From the NCBI RefSeq assembly GCF_019175385.1, contig NC_083345.1, forward strand, positions 111,772,480 to 111,836,479: DNA of 64,000 nucleotides, in the 5' to 3' direction. Every line of letters begins with the position of its first letter. Position 1 is the stretch's first letter. The notes beneath the pieces were generated by a model. That model saw only the letters and a program-made list of their open reading frames with translations. It did not search any database and had not been told where the DNA came from. This DNA comes from Lycium barbarum. Lineage: Eukaryota > Streptophyta > Magnoliopsida > Solanales > Solanaceae. Of the stretch, positions 43,932 through 55,831 are shown in pieces. A program made the position numbers and the translations under genes.

Positions 43932-44202
43932 TGTTATAAAATAAAACTAACCACTAAAATAAGTAAGTAATATGACTCACACACAAAGAGAGAGAAACGA
44001 AGAATACTTTGTTTTACTAATTTTTGTTGTACTATCCATCAACAGATGAATGAATATATATAGCCTCATACAATGATGGTCATATGGGCTCACATGGCAA
44101 CATCATCATGACTTTGTCATCAACACTATCTCCACTAATGTCCACTGTCTTAACTAATGGCCATTATCTTAACTAATGGACATCCACTATCATTTCATAA
44201 CA
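43932..44202 (-). repeat. 5' LTR of the minus-strand copia
   Basis: 271 bp with about 6 differences from 38043-38313. On the minus strand it is followed by cgttatcagcacgagactct, the place of the primer site. This differs from the usual tggtatcagagc and matches the same position in the 27-kb sister element. Confidence 0.92.
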
Positions 44203-44208
44203 CTTACA

Positions 44209-44230
44209 TTTTTTTTTTTTTTTTTTTTTT
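44209..44230. repeat. poly(T) run, 22 bases
   Basis: Directly after the TSD of the copia element. Confidence 0.85.
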
Positions 44231-44850
44231 AAATATTTAGTTTGTTACCGACCAATGTGAACCTTTGAACCACCCAATATGTTCCCAAGTCAAAAGTAAC
44301 GCGGAAATTCGCGACTACGACATGCTTAGGTGTTTTATAAAACTTAGTCATGACTCATGAGGCTTCATATTTGATTTTAATCATTTGATGGTTGCCATTA
44401 CCTATCTTTAATAATAATGTATAATATCCACCCAAGCTCAATCATTTTCATAATCTAATAATGTACTATCCAAGACACTTATCTCAGGTGTCGTTTATTT
44501 CGAACAGTAAAGAATAAAATAGAATCCGTCAAGACTCGGACAAAGTTCAATACTAAATCGTAATCCTAATTTTTTAGTAGGCATGAGTCACCTAATTTAG
44601 TCGACACTGTTTTTTTAAATCCCTTCTCAAGTTTCCAACCACTCCAATTAGATATCCTTTTTGACGTGGTCAAAAACTATAATATCTCATACCATAGATT
44701 TAATATTTAAATTACAGTATGATTGAGTAGGATAATTATAATAATAAATCAAAATTTGGAGAGAAAAAAGTTTGTTCTGACAAAAATAATAGTAACTAAG
44801 GTGATAAAATTTTCTATTAACTTCTTAACAAGTACCATAGATTAATCAGT
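44231..44850. repeat. Non-coding duplicated block, copy A1
   Basis: Clearly similar, with substitutions and small indels, to 48455-49065. Shared words include accaatgtgaac, caatatgtt-cc-aagtcaa, tcatttgatgg-tgcca and gagtcacctaattta. No coding potential seen. Confidence 0.8.
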
Positions 44851-45246
44851 GATCTCATGAGAGAGAATAACTTGAGTCATAACATAAACCGTCTAAAGAT
44901 TGTTTTCGTCAAAACGCTTAAAGTGGTTGAATAATTGACTATTACTCAATTCCCCTAACTTAAAATCACTTTTCTATCTAATCTTTTTCCTTATTTGTAT
45001 CTACAATACATCATATGGTCAAATTATTTACCCTCCTCTTTTCCCCTTCGATCCTCCTGTCCCTTTTTTCCTTTATTTATAATAATCATCTAATATTTGA
45101 AATTTACTAGTATGATCATCTAATTAATTTAGATTCATATCGTGTAGGGCCTATTTAAAGGAGACTCACTTGATAGCAGAGTTTTCTGCATCTTAAACTC
45201 AACTTCAAACATCCAATTATAGATGAATGGATATCATCCATGCTAC

Positions 45247-46191
45247 TAGGGGTGTACAAAGTAAACCGAGAAACCGCACCAAACCGATAAATCGAGTCAA
45301 ACCGAGAAAAAAACCCGACCAGTGGTTTGGTTTGACTTGATTTGGTGTTGAAAAAAAAATCCGACCATAATTGGTTTGATTTGGTTTTAGCTAAAAAAAG
45401 TCAAACCGAACCAAACCAACCCGACATTATATGTATTCAATTTTTAAAATATTTTATACATAAAAATATTTATTTGTAATGTAATTTATAAATATTTCTT
45501 AAATTTTTTTGTGCTTTTTTTAATTTATTATCATATTATTCAAGCTTGAACTTAGAATTTTGAATGTCAATAAGTTTTATATTCTATGGATGTTAATAAC
45601 TCAAATAAAGTCCAAACCAAAACCAACTCAACACTAATGCTAACAAAAGAAATTCAATTTACCACTAGGAATGATAATAATGTTGGATATCTATTCTTTA
45701 ATTTTGCATAACTGGTTTACAGAGTGAAAATACATAACTTAAGTTTTTTTCTTTGTTATGTAATTTGTACTTATTAGCTGTACTTATTTTAACATGACTT
45801 AGTATTTTTAGATTATGGTCATTTTCTTTATGGCTTATTAATTAGCAATATTTATGTTAACCGATTTTATTATCTTTTGTTGAATATTTTAATACAATGT
45901 CATCACTCTTCTCACATTTTGTGTTATTTTCTTAAGAAACACCTTAATTATAGTCGTATCTTACTAGGACTAAAGAAATATTTGAAGTAAAAGTATATAT
46001 GTTTTGCATCAAGACTATTCCGGAAAAAAAAAACCCGAAAAACCCGAGAAACTGAATAACCCGAGAAAATCCGAGGTTGAAAAACTCGAATTTTATTGGT
46101 TTGGTTTGGTGTATAAATTTAAAAACCCGACGCAATTGGTTTGATCTGGTGTTTAAAAAATCCGAACCAACCCAGTCCATGTACACCTCTA
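45247..46191 (+). mobile_element. Non-autonomous hAT element, tgtaca-TIR family, copy 2
   Basis: 945 bp with ends TAGGGGTGTACA / TGTACACCTCTA and perfect octamer duplications catgctac (45239-45246 and 46192-46199). Opposite orientation to 14447-15355. No transposase. It lies between A1 and A2 of the duplicated block and has no counterpart in the B copy, so it arrived after the duplication. Confidence 0.88.
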
Positions 46192-46199
46192 CATGCTAC

Positions 46200-47089
46200 C
46201 ATAACCCTCAATCGACTTCTCTTTCTGTTTTTGACAAAACATTCTTACGGTTACACTTTTATGTATCAACATTTATATCCACTGATAACACAGGTTTGCT
46301 TAAATTAACCTTCAAGAATGTTTCACATTTATGTAAATATATTAGACTAAAATATTTTTTGCCGATGAATCTATAAATGAGTATTGCCACTAGTGTATCT
46401 CTCAAGAAAAGTTGCAAGTATAGTCATTTCCTTTATTTTTCCCAAGAACTTGCTTCTCTCAAACAAAAATGATTGCCCACCAATTATTACTTTTTCTTAT
46501 TTTGTTACTCTATAAATTAGAAAAGTCAAACATTTTCTTATTGTTTAGAGTTGGAGACGAGGCAAATTTCGAGCTAGTATACTTCACAACCATTGAAAGA
46601 TATATTGTCAAATGGTATTCAAGCTCCTAATCCACCTGAAAACTACACAAGATTATGACAGCTCAATATTGTTTAATTAAATCAAAATGATGAAAGTAGA
46701 AATACACATCTGTGCGAAGAGTATAAAATAAATTATTGGATATCACGTATTAAGTGTAACCATGCATGTATTAGAAATAAAGGGGTTCTAGAATTTTAAA
46801 TTTATGAGTTCAAGACCTTAATCCTTTTTGCAATTCTAAATTCTTTATACGTATTTAGTGAATTTTAAACGTAAAGAGAGAATATGAGCCAAAGCGATTG
46901 ATTTTGTCAAACCGTAACTTCGAGTCTGCCATTGACTACAAGCCATTCCAAATTGAACAAATTATTATTAACCGAATACAACTGATCAACTCAGAATCAA
47001 AGTTTTCGGTGTTTCAGCCTTGTACAATCATATTTGCAGTTCATGACCTAAAAACATATTAATCGAAATTGGATATTAAACATTTGAGA
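46200..47089. other. Intergenic, with MITE-like fragment near 46780-46940
   Basis: 46777-46938 (ggggttctagaattttaaat ... aacttcgagtctgcc) resembles a decayed member of the cagaggc family. No gene seen. Confidence 0.4.
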
Positions 47090-47645
47090 TATTAATACAA
47101 CATAGCTTTATCAATCAACATCACAAATTTTTCCTGCCTATGTTGACCTACTTCCTTTATCAATCAGGTATTCTCAACAATGTCAACATGTTACACAATT
47201 TGATGCCATTTGTCACTGTTTTTTTTTTCAACATTCAATGTTGTACTTGATTAATATTTTTTTTCCATCCGGTGTCTTATATCTACTTTGGGGCATAATT
47301 AATCCAGATTCTCGCTGCATAAGGCTCATGATTAAAGGGGTAAATGCTCCCTGACAGATTTTTTTTTTCCATCCACGGGCTCAAACCCAAGAGTTGTAGT
47401 TAAAGGTGGAAGAATCTTATCCTTCCTACCACAATTTTCGATAATGATTAACTGTTGTCATATTGTAAAAATAAAAAAAAATAAAAAAAAAATCAACTGT
47501 TGTCATCACATAGCACAAAAGGGAAATTGTCTTATTTTTGGACCTCCCGTTCACATTTCTTTTGACATAGAATGGTATGTTTTCTTTCTTCACATAGAAA
47601 GTCTACAATCACGTACTATGATATTAATTAATTGGACTTGAAAGA
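47090..47645. repeat. Non-coding duplicated block, copy A2
   Basis: Similar to 50065-50400 and 52072-52400. Shared words include ttgacctacttcctttatca, ttctcaacaatgtcaa, catttgtcact, ttcttttgacat and gaaagtctacaatca. It contains an extra T-rich and A-rich insertion of about 230 bp (47220-47500) absent from the others. Confidence 0.75.
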
Positions 47646-48416
47646 TAAAGGACATCATGTTCTAATGTTTTAAATTTTACTGTTAGAAAATTTAATAACA
47701 GCAGGTAAAAGGAATTGATGAGAGATTTGAGTTAGAATTGAATTATGAGAAGCAAATTTAAGATTTGAGATGATCTTAACTCATTTTTCTTGGTCTCTAG
47801 TTTGGGAGGTCTCAAGCTGGGAATCATAATTTTTCCTTATTGGTTAATAATAATAATGGGGTTTAATTTACACTGCATAACCGCCCATTAAGATAATAAT
47901 TGAAAAATATACATCTTTTGTAATTAATGTGTATGTGTGTACATATACTAGGAGTTCTTACGAATTAGGAAAGACTTAGTAGATATAACTTTAATTAATC
48001 TTAAAGTCCTAAATATTAGGGTAATAATTAAATGACAATTTTATTTAACATTAAATCTATTTTGAAAGGGTAGCTTTTAATATAGTATAGATAGATATAA
48101 AATTTGAATGGCCAAATGTATTAAAAGCCTCTTGCTCAACTTTTTCTGGGTTAAAAAGACATACTTATCATATATTGTGCATCATAACAAATTAAGAAAA
48201 TAGCTTAACTTTTTTGATAAACTAGTATTCATAATACGAGACCAAAGATCATTTAAATGATATTTACGTACTTCGTCAAAAAGAAAAAGAATGAAAGATG
48301 TTAGGTGCTTTATCGACCTAGTTAAAAGTTACGTAATTTAATATATGTACAAATTTTTCCAATCCCCTCTTTTTCCTTATTGTCTTTTTCCCCCTTTTAT
48401 TAGGAACTGTATATTT

Positions 48417-48431
48417 TCTCTCTCTCTCTCT

Positions 48432-48456
<25 letters not shown>
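48417..48456. repeat. (CT)n(TA)n compound microsatellite
   Basis: About 14 bases of CT followed by about 24 of TA. Accounts for the odd IYIYIYIRERERK peptide in a minus-strand frame. Confidence 0.9.
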
Positions 48457-48462
<6 letters not shown>

Positions 48463-49065
48463 TGTCTTACCAACCAATGTGAACTTTTGGAACTCTCTGA
48501 ACTACCAATATGTTGCCAAGTCAAGGGTAATGCGGAGATTCGCAATAACAACATGCTTAGTAAGTTAAAACTTGGTCTTGAGACTTAATATTAGATTTTC
48601 ATCATTTGATGGCTGCCACTACCTACCCTTTGGTCATAAACAACGTCATCTACCCATTAGGCCAATCATTTATTATCTAATAATATGCAATCCCAAACCC
48701 TTGTCTCATGTGGCACTCATTTCAAACTATAAAGAATAAAATAAAATCCAATAGGACACTAATCAACAAGGTTCAAACTAAATCGCAGTCCTAATCGTTT
48801 TTAGTCAAAACGCACGAGTCACCTAATTTAATTAATACTTTTTCTTCTGTCCCTTAATTCTCAAGTTCCAACTACCTCCATTACATATCCTATATCAAGT
48901 GGTCAATAAATATAATGACTCCTACAAGGAATTAACATTGGAATAGACTAGGATGTTATTATCATAATAAACCAAAGTTTGGAGGGATGAAAAGTGATCA
49001 TCTATGAAATATGAACAACGAGGTTAATAAGGTTTCTACGTAACTTTACAATAGGTCTATTACCT
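48455..49065. repeat. Non-coding duplicated block, copy B1
   Basis: Counterpart of 44231-44850 in the same orientation, about 4.2 kb downstream. Confidence 0.8.
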
Positions 49066-49197
49066 GTGATAAATCAATGATGAGCTGAGTGAGAATAATG
49101 TAAGGTGTCAAAAGGTCAGGTTAAGTCAGGTTAAACAAGTCATTAAGACAGGGTATTGGTGGCGACAGCGAGAGGTGGAAGTGGTTGGTGGTTAATT

Positions 49198-49496
49198 AGG
49201 GGTGGCAAATGGGCGTGGTGGGTCAACTTCAAATGGGTTAAAATGGGTCAAATTAATTAACTCAACCCGCTCAAAGTGTGCTAGGTCAAAACGGGTCAGG
49301 CAAGATGGATGAAGCAACAGATATTTGGGTTGGATTACATTTTAACCCCGCGGTTACTCTACACTTTGATCCATTTTGATCCGATTGTTTGATGGGTCAT
49401 TTGGGTTCATACCGTTTGGTCAATTCAACAATGAGTCATGACCCAACCCATGTAAACACCAGACGAGTGAGGCGGGTATGGGTTGATTTTGCCACC
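49198..49496. mobile_element. hAT-like MITE, ggggtggcaaa family
   Basis: Left end aggggtggcaaatgggc and right end gggttgattttgccacc are inverted matches. The interior is rich in aaaatgggtca/tgacccaaccca words. Duplication unclear, boundaries approximate. Confidence 0.55.
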
Positions 49497-49566
49497 ATTA
49501 TTGGTGTAAAGGTGATTGGTGGTGTTAGTGGCTAGCCACCAAGGCAGCTGGTGGTGGTAGTTGGCA

Positions 49567-49685
49567 ATAGAGGTGAATTTAGAATTAAAATTCTACGGGT
49601 TCGATCTTTAGATTTTTAGTATTGATCCCATTGTATTTTTAAAACTACGAATTCAGACTTACTATTTGTTGCAGTTTTAGTATAA
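49567..49685. repeat. Fragment of the cagaggc MITE family
   Basis: agaggtgaatttagaattaa, then tactatttgttgcagtttta, follows the body of the copy at 12277-12474. The right end is missing. Confidence 0.5.
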
Positions 49686-50064
49686 TGTTGGGGGCCATGG
49701 TGTTGGTTAGTGTTGGACTGCTAGTTATGTGATTGAGGTTGTGATGCAAGCAGTTAATGGTGGTAATATGGTGGCGATGGTAATTGATAGTAGTGATCGA
49801 AGGCGGATGACTGAAAGTAATAAAATGTGACTCTTGAAAAAGAATAGTACTTAATAATAACTTTGGTCTGCAGATGAGTAAAGTAATATATATTGTCAGT
49901 GTAAACAATTTTTACATTATCAAATTATTTTTATCTATTCTAACAGATAATATATCTTATTTTTGAAGATTTTAAACCCCATATTTAAATTACCTAATAG
50001 TATAAAAATTATTTACGCAAACAATATATATTACTTAAACTTAAATAGATAAGTATGAAAAACT

Positions 50065-50910
50065 ATGACACTCTGCACATCATCATGCAAATATGGGACC
50101 AGTAACACAATTTTTCTTGCCCATCTTGACCTACTTCCTTTATCAATCAGGTATTCCCAACAATGTCGATATGTTACACAAGTTAGATAACATTTGTCAC
50201 TTTGTGCTTGATTAACAGTTGTGAGCACATAGCTTAAGGAAAGTGAATCATTCTGAAGAATCTGAACTACAGCCTTATCGTAAATTTAAACTTCTCATTG
50301 ACGTTTCCTTTGACACATAGATGATGTTTCTTCTTGACAAGGAAAGTCTACAATCACTATGACAATTTAATTGGACATGAAGATAATGAACATCACGCAA
50401 TAATTTTTTACTATTTTCGCTTGGTTAACATTAACTTTCACCTATAACTCTAATTTATACTATTTATTATTGTTCTTTTGAGAGGATAACTTTCACTTGG
50501 TTAACATTAATTTGCACCTATAACTCCAAATATAAGTTTGTTCGATATAACTGTCCCGATCCAAATCTGGTGAACTTGATCGACACAAAGTCCTATAATG
50601 CAACCTAGTTCAACAATCATATATATCACTCAACACAAGCAATATGCAAAAAAATCATTCGTTATATATAAACTTGACAGCTAGATGAACTCAACAACTC
50701 AAACAATGTGATTGTGGAGAGAAGGATCAATTCAAGTATCAATTTCATAATCAAACAATTCCAAACTAAACAGATATATGACAAGTCACTGTATTACAAA
50801 TATGTATTAGTTGCAAAAAAAAAAAAAAAATGCATTACAACGGTCATATGAACCACCTAACTCAATTTGAAGGGAAAACAAATTCAAGTTGATGAAGTAT
50901 ATTCGAATGT
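50065..50910. repeat. Non-coding duplicated block, copy B2
   Basis: Runs parallel to 52072-52920 (copy C) nearly end to end: cactctgcacatcat, ttcttgacaa-gaaagtctac, gatccaaatctg-tgaac, caacaactcaaacaatgtga, ttgcattacaacggtca. Similarity stops at 50910, where a 572-bp insertion begins, and resumes at 51485. A 16-base A run lies at 50815-50830. Confidence 0.85.
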
Positions 50911-50912
50911 TT

Positions 50913-51484
50913 TTGAAGACGATGTACTTGAACATTCAGATGACATTTCCATTAAAGCTTCAAAGACAAAAGCTTTGAGTATATCGCGTCTATCGAACTT
51001 GCAGGATGAAAGAGTGTGTGATGATAAGTGGACAAATTCGTCTGGGCTCTTACAAAATATTGGGCCCAAGGATAAAAGATTGGATGATACACAGAATGGG
51101 TCCAAACGTACTTGCTCTTCTGGCCCAATACATGAGACTGCAAAATGACAAAACCATGTTGAGAAAAATTGCTACATGCACTACCCTCCACAAAACCACA
51201 ACAATCAGTACTATCTCTCCTTAGAACAACAACCAGTACAATAGGGGAGGAAATGGTGGAAAGCAATACAGGAACAATAGACAAGCATCAGGTTTTAGCG
51301 CTATGGGTGTGCTATTATTCTTCATAGATAAGAATTTTCTGTTATAGGACAACCAATATGTATAGGACAACTGTCTAGGAGTAGAGGTGTCATTTTCTTT
51401 CATTTTATTGTATATATACACTGTTCATTAGAGGAAATAATACACAAGAAAATTTTCTCGTATTGTTGTTTCTAAAATCCTACA
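50913..51484 (+). mobile_element. Retroelement remnant (gag-LTR derivative), recent insertion
   Basis: Present only in block B. The unoccupied site is visible in copy C (ttggatgtttcacac, about 52907). aatgttt flanks both sides (50906-50912 and 51485-51491), compatible with a target duplication. The interior has a frame rich in acidic residues (50867-51148), then N/Q/G-rich gag-like peptide such as NNRQASGF in shifted frames. From about 51342 come LTR-like words (tgttataggacaaccaat, tataggacaactgtctagga, tatatatacactgttcatta). It lacks pol. I cannot define its 5' end as an LTR, so it is probably a deleted or 5'-truncated copia derivative. Confidence 0.6.
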
Positions 51485-51491
51485 AATGTTT

Positions 51492-52035
51492 GCGCACATA
51501 CAAAAATAGATCCAATTTGAATCCCGCACACTATTTGTACACTTAAATCACTCTCTAATGCTTGACAAAATTTGATTTTCTTGACTTTAAATGTGTGAGT
51601 TGTCGAGTAATTTTGATATTTAGAGCTGACTTTTGTATGGTAAGGCGGATCCAAGATTTTAATTTTATCATTTCTGAATTTTAGATAGCAACTTTAAATG
51701 TTAATGATTGGATTCTGAATTTAACTTTTATATATGTATCTAGTGGATTTTTAAATATAAAATTTCAGGTAGCATCATAGAATGTCTTTATATATATATA
51801 TACACACACATAAAAGGCCTTGAGGAATGCCTCTTTTTTTTTTTAAAAAAAAAATACTTGTACAATCTTTTGAAAATACCTTTATGTATAGTGTTAATTA
51901 AAACGTAGAGTGCTAAATTCAACCATGGCAAACAACTCTTATCGAGAAAAAAAAAATCATGTCAAACAACTGCAAGTTGAAGATAATATTATACATATTA
52001 TTAGAATAGTTTAGAGAATTTTGATGAAATTGTTC
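51492..52035. repeat. Non-coding duplicated block, copy B3
   Basis: 51492-51630 matches 52920-53078 (gaatccc-cacactat-tgtaca, ttttcttgactttaa). A MITE fragment follows (aaggcggatccaagatttta, about 51643). 51813-52035 matches 54340-54555 (aaaaggc-ttgaggaat, ttagaatagtttagaga). Confidence 0.8.
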
Positions 52036-52071
52036 TTCCTTCGATCTGGAACTAATTTCTTAGTTGGTAAA

Positions 52072-53240
52072 ACAGTGACACTCTGCACATCATGAAAATA
52101 TGGGAACACTGTCAGAATTTTTCTTGCCTATATTTGACCTACTTGGCTAATTGCCTTATGGTATTCTCAACAATGTCAATATGATACACAAGTGGATGAC
52201 ATTTGTCACTTTTGTGCTTGACTAATACAGTAGTTATTATCACATAGCCCAAGTTAAATGAATCATTTGTGAAGAATCTAAACTCCAGCCTTGTCGTAAA
52301 TTCGAACTTCTCCTTGACATTTCTTTTGACACATATAGATGATGTTTCTTTTCTTGACAATGAAAGTCTACAATTACCATGACAATTAATAGGACTTGCA
52401 GTAACTAGTTTTGCTATGTTTAATTCTAGTTAGAGAGTGCTCTTGAGAGGATAATTTTCACCTGGTTAACATTAATTTGCACTATAACTCTAATTACGGA
52501 GTAGTTCATTGAGTTATCGTCACGATCCAAATCTGATGAACATGATCAACGCAAGCAATATGCAATAAAGTCATTCTTTATAACCTTGTCAGAGCAATAC
52601 TAGATGAACTCAACAACTCAAACAATGTGATTGTGGAGACAACGATCAATTCAAGTATCAATTTATTAATTTTATAATCATTTATCCCAAAACTCAACAA
52701 CTCAAACAATGTGATTGTGGAGACAACGATCAATTCAAGTATCAGTTTATTAATTTTATAATCATTTATCCCAAAACTAAGTATAATATATAACATGTCA
52801 CATTGTTAGAACTATGTCTTATTGAAAAAGAATTTGCATTACAACGGTCACATTAACAACCTAACTCAATCTGAAGGGAAAACAAATTCAAGTTGACAAA
52901 GTATATTTGGATGTTTCACACATACAAAAATAAAATTGGAAGATCCAAATTGAATCCCACACACTATGTGTACACTTAAATATATATATTTACTCTGTAA
53001 TGATTGACAAGTTTGGATTTTCTTGACTTTAACTGAGCCAGTTGTTAAGTAATCTTGATATTTTGAGTTGACAACTCACAGAGGAGGCGAATTCATTTTT
53101 TTTTTAAATTTTTTTTACGGATTCTAAATTTAGGATAAAAAATGAAATGTAATAATCGAATTCTAAATTTTATTATTATACATATTTAGTGAATTTCTTA
53201 ACATACTTATAAAATTTGAATAAAGCTATTAAATTTATTG
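52072..53240. repeat. Non-coding duplicated block, copy C
   Basis: Counterpart of 50065-50910 plus 51492-51630 without the retroelement insertion. A MITE fragment (agaggaggcgaattcatttt, 53083) sits at the same relative place as in B. C then continues after an unmatched roughly 1.1-kb stretch at 54335-54555. Confidence 0.8.
52607..52774. repeat. 84-bp tandem duplication, two copies
   Basis: aactcaacaactcaaacaat starts both units (52607 and 52691). The units are nearly identical. Block B has a single copy, so the duplication happened in C. The repetitive 72-codon minus-strand frame here is an artefact of it. Confidence 0.92.
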
Positions 53241-54334
53241 AAACATGTCTAAGAAAAGTGGAATGGTTGTTTTTTCCTTGAGATAAAATGTTAGAGTTCG
53301 ATAAAGAAAGAAAGAAGCATATAAAAAAAGTCATGGTACTATGACTTTTTGTAGAGGCGAGAGTGGTAAGGGAAATGAAGATGGAGAAATAAGGAACCGG
53401 GAAAATGAAAATGATTCAAAAAAAAAAAAAAAAAAAAAAAGGAAAACATTTAAAAGTTATATGGCGTCCATATAAAGTTTTAAATATAATTTTTTAAATT
53501 TACTTGCCTTTTTCTTTTGGTGTGTAGAACATGTGAGTAATACTAGCTAAGTAATTTATATTAGACACATTCAGAAAAATGTTTTTGTATGTACGTAAAA
53601 TAAAGGGTGTGTAATAATAATTTGACTACAAGTTGGGGGGCAAACTATGGGTTTAAAATATTTCGAACTTTTTCAAAAATATTTAAGTAGGGAAATGGCT
53701 AGAAAGAATCCATAAATTCGAGATCGATGAAAGTCACAAAATGAGTTGCTTGTGGAAACTTGATGACGTGAATATGTAGAAAAATAAACACGATTGCATT
53801 AGATGTATGATGAAAGATTCTTCCACCAACCCAGCCTTAATATGTCTGAAGGCAGATAAGACTTCTTCTAAACCAGTTAGGTGAAGTTACTTCTTCTTCA
53901 TAGATAAATATTTATTTATTGCAAAAAATAAGTGTTTGTTTGAAAAAAAAGAAAGAGACAGAAAATTGACTTTCTATATTCTACGATTGTTGATTGTGTT
54001 CACATCCTTTGATGCCTACCTTTAGCTCTACACGAAAGAACTCTTTAACTTTTCTCTTCTCATTTTCATTTTTCTTTATTTTTTCTTCACGTAAATTAAA
54101 TGGTTATGTTTTACATTATGTAGATTCGTATATCTTTCTTTAAACAATGAAACTACAAGTCCCTAAATTATTTTGAAAAAGTACACTGGTATACTTTAAT
54201 CATTGCTTTTGGGACAAGCTTGTCACTGGTCGTTCATGTATTTTATGAATTAAAACATACGGAAATAAGTAATTAGATGACATAACATAATTCAAAGTAT
54301 TCATGATAACTATCATAAAATGTTCTTGAATAAA
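53241..54334. other. Unmatched AT-rich stretch within block C
   Basis: Has no counterpart in block B. Contains a 23-base A run (53418-53440). It could be an insertion in C or a deletion from B. No gene or terminal repeat was recognised. Confidence 0.5.
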
Positions 54335-54555
54335 ATAAAAGGCATTGAGGAATATCCTTATTTTAATTTTATTCTTTTTAATGTATCTGTACGATCCTTT
54401 GTTATATGTATAGCGTTAATTTAGACGTAGAATATTATATTTAACAATGTCAAACAACTTCTTCAGCAAGAAAAAAAACCATGTCAAAGCAAGTGCAAGT
54501 TGGGAGATAATATAACATATTTTAGAATAGTTTAGAGAGCTTTGATGACTTTTTT
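54335..54555. repeat. Non-coding duplicated block, C end
   Basis: Matches 51813-52035, ending ttagaatagtttagagagct. Confidence 0.75.
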
Positions 54556-55490
54556 TCTTTCTTGATTAAAGATAACCGTAGGCTGAAAAAACGAAATGAA
54601 TGAAGAAAGTTAAAATTCGAAGGTAGTGGGATTTTCTCGTGGTATGTGACAATTCATCATTCTTGCATCCCTCTCCTTAGGACATTTGTCAATCTAGAAG
54701 GTTGTTAGTTCTTAACCCCTCTTCATTAGTCCATCGTATATCATAGACATCACGAGTCTATGTATAGCTTCCATTTGGTTCATTCTATAATCAACATCGT
54801 ATTGAAGGAGTATAACTTTATCATTCTATCACAGGCTAAGCACATTGTAAAAAATAATTATCATTTTAAAATTTTAATCAATATCTCATGGATTAATTTA
54901 TCCATCGGATTATGCCCCATCGAATCTAGGCCAAAACCGTGCGTAAGTGCGAATATGCGATGATCTATTGTTCTGACATATTTACTTTTTCTTAATATCA
55001 TACTTATTGAAAAGTTAAAAGTTCATCAAAAGTTAATATCTTTTAAATTTATTCTAAGGTTTACCTTCCCGTGGACACAATATAATATAAATTCGACTCG
55101 TAATTAATATTGATCACACCTAGCTAATTAAGTTGAGAATATAAAAGTTGGAAATGATGGATTAACCAAAAGATCAAAAATTGGAGTGATGGCTAATTGG
55201 AAAGAAAGTCAAGGTATGATAAATGATCTTTTTGAATCGAATCAATTACTAATGTGACAAACGGCAAAATTCGGCACACCAATGATTATGTAATGAGGAA
55301 TTTCTAGTCCTCATCGGTAGTTAGCGAGGAATAATTTATTTTGAGAAGTCTTTAACTTATTTGAATAAAAGAGGTGCCAAAATTTTCTTATATACACACT
55401 TTCGAAATGGTCATGAAAACTGTCCAAATACATTGTCTTTTTAAGCTTTATCATACATCATCATTTTTGGGTAGAATCATACTTCATAAT
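54556..55490. other. Intergenic, nothing recognised
   Basis: No supported gene or repeat boundary. The 67-codon frame at 54760-54963 lacks domain or codon support. Confidence 0.5.
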
Positions 55491-55776
55491 TATTCCCTCC
55501 ATTCCGATATAAATGAATTTCTGACATTTTTTTAAATCGAAAACGAATGAATTTTTCATTGTTCAAAAATCGATGTATTAATTAATTTTTTTTGAAATCA
55601 CCCTTCTCTTTAACGGATCTTACAAAAATCTCAATATTGACTATATCTTGATTTAAGAAAAGTTTGGGAAGAAGCAAAAGGATAATATCGATAAATTACC
55701 CTTTAGTTAATGTATTTAATCAACTTTCTTAAGGAGTGTACCCCAAAAATTTATTTATTTTGGAATGGAGTGAGTA
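55491..55776. mobile_element. Stowaway-like MITE (first of a pair)
   Basis: Ends tattccctccattccgatat and ttattttggaatggagtgag form imperfect inverted repeats. Non-coding, about 286 bp. Confidence 0.7.
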
Positions 55777-55831
55777 CTTAAATAAAATATAGGGGGTACT
55801 TCAATATACATTATTGAAAATTAGAGTATGA

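Larger units (their letters stand above)
38043..44202 (-). mobile_element. Full-length copia retrotransposon, minus strand
   Basis: 6,160 bp with 271-bp LTRs and perfect duplications cttac (38038-38042 and 44203-44207). On the minus strand the order is 5' LTR, gag, a 775-bp spacer, broken pol and 3' LTR. By direct reading the LTRs differ at about 6 positions. It is the same family as 27022-31755 (gag starting MANLTK, RT motif YVDDINLIG) in the opposite orientation, on the other side of the decarboxylase gene. Confidence 0.93.

Noticed and set aside
50867..51148. 93-codon acidic frame as a host gene
   Set aside because: It crosses the left edge of an insertion absent from the neighbouring copy and continues into gag-like and LTR-like sequence.
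52578..52796. 72-codon frame with an internal peptide repeat
   Set aside because: The repeat is the 84-bp DNA duplication. Block B lacks an equivalent conserved frame.
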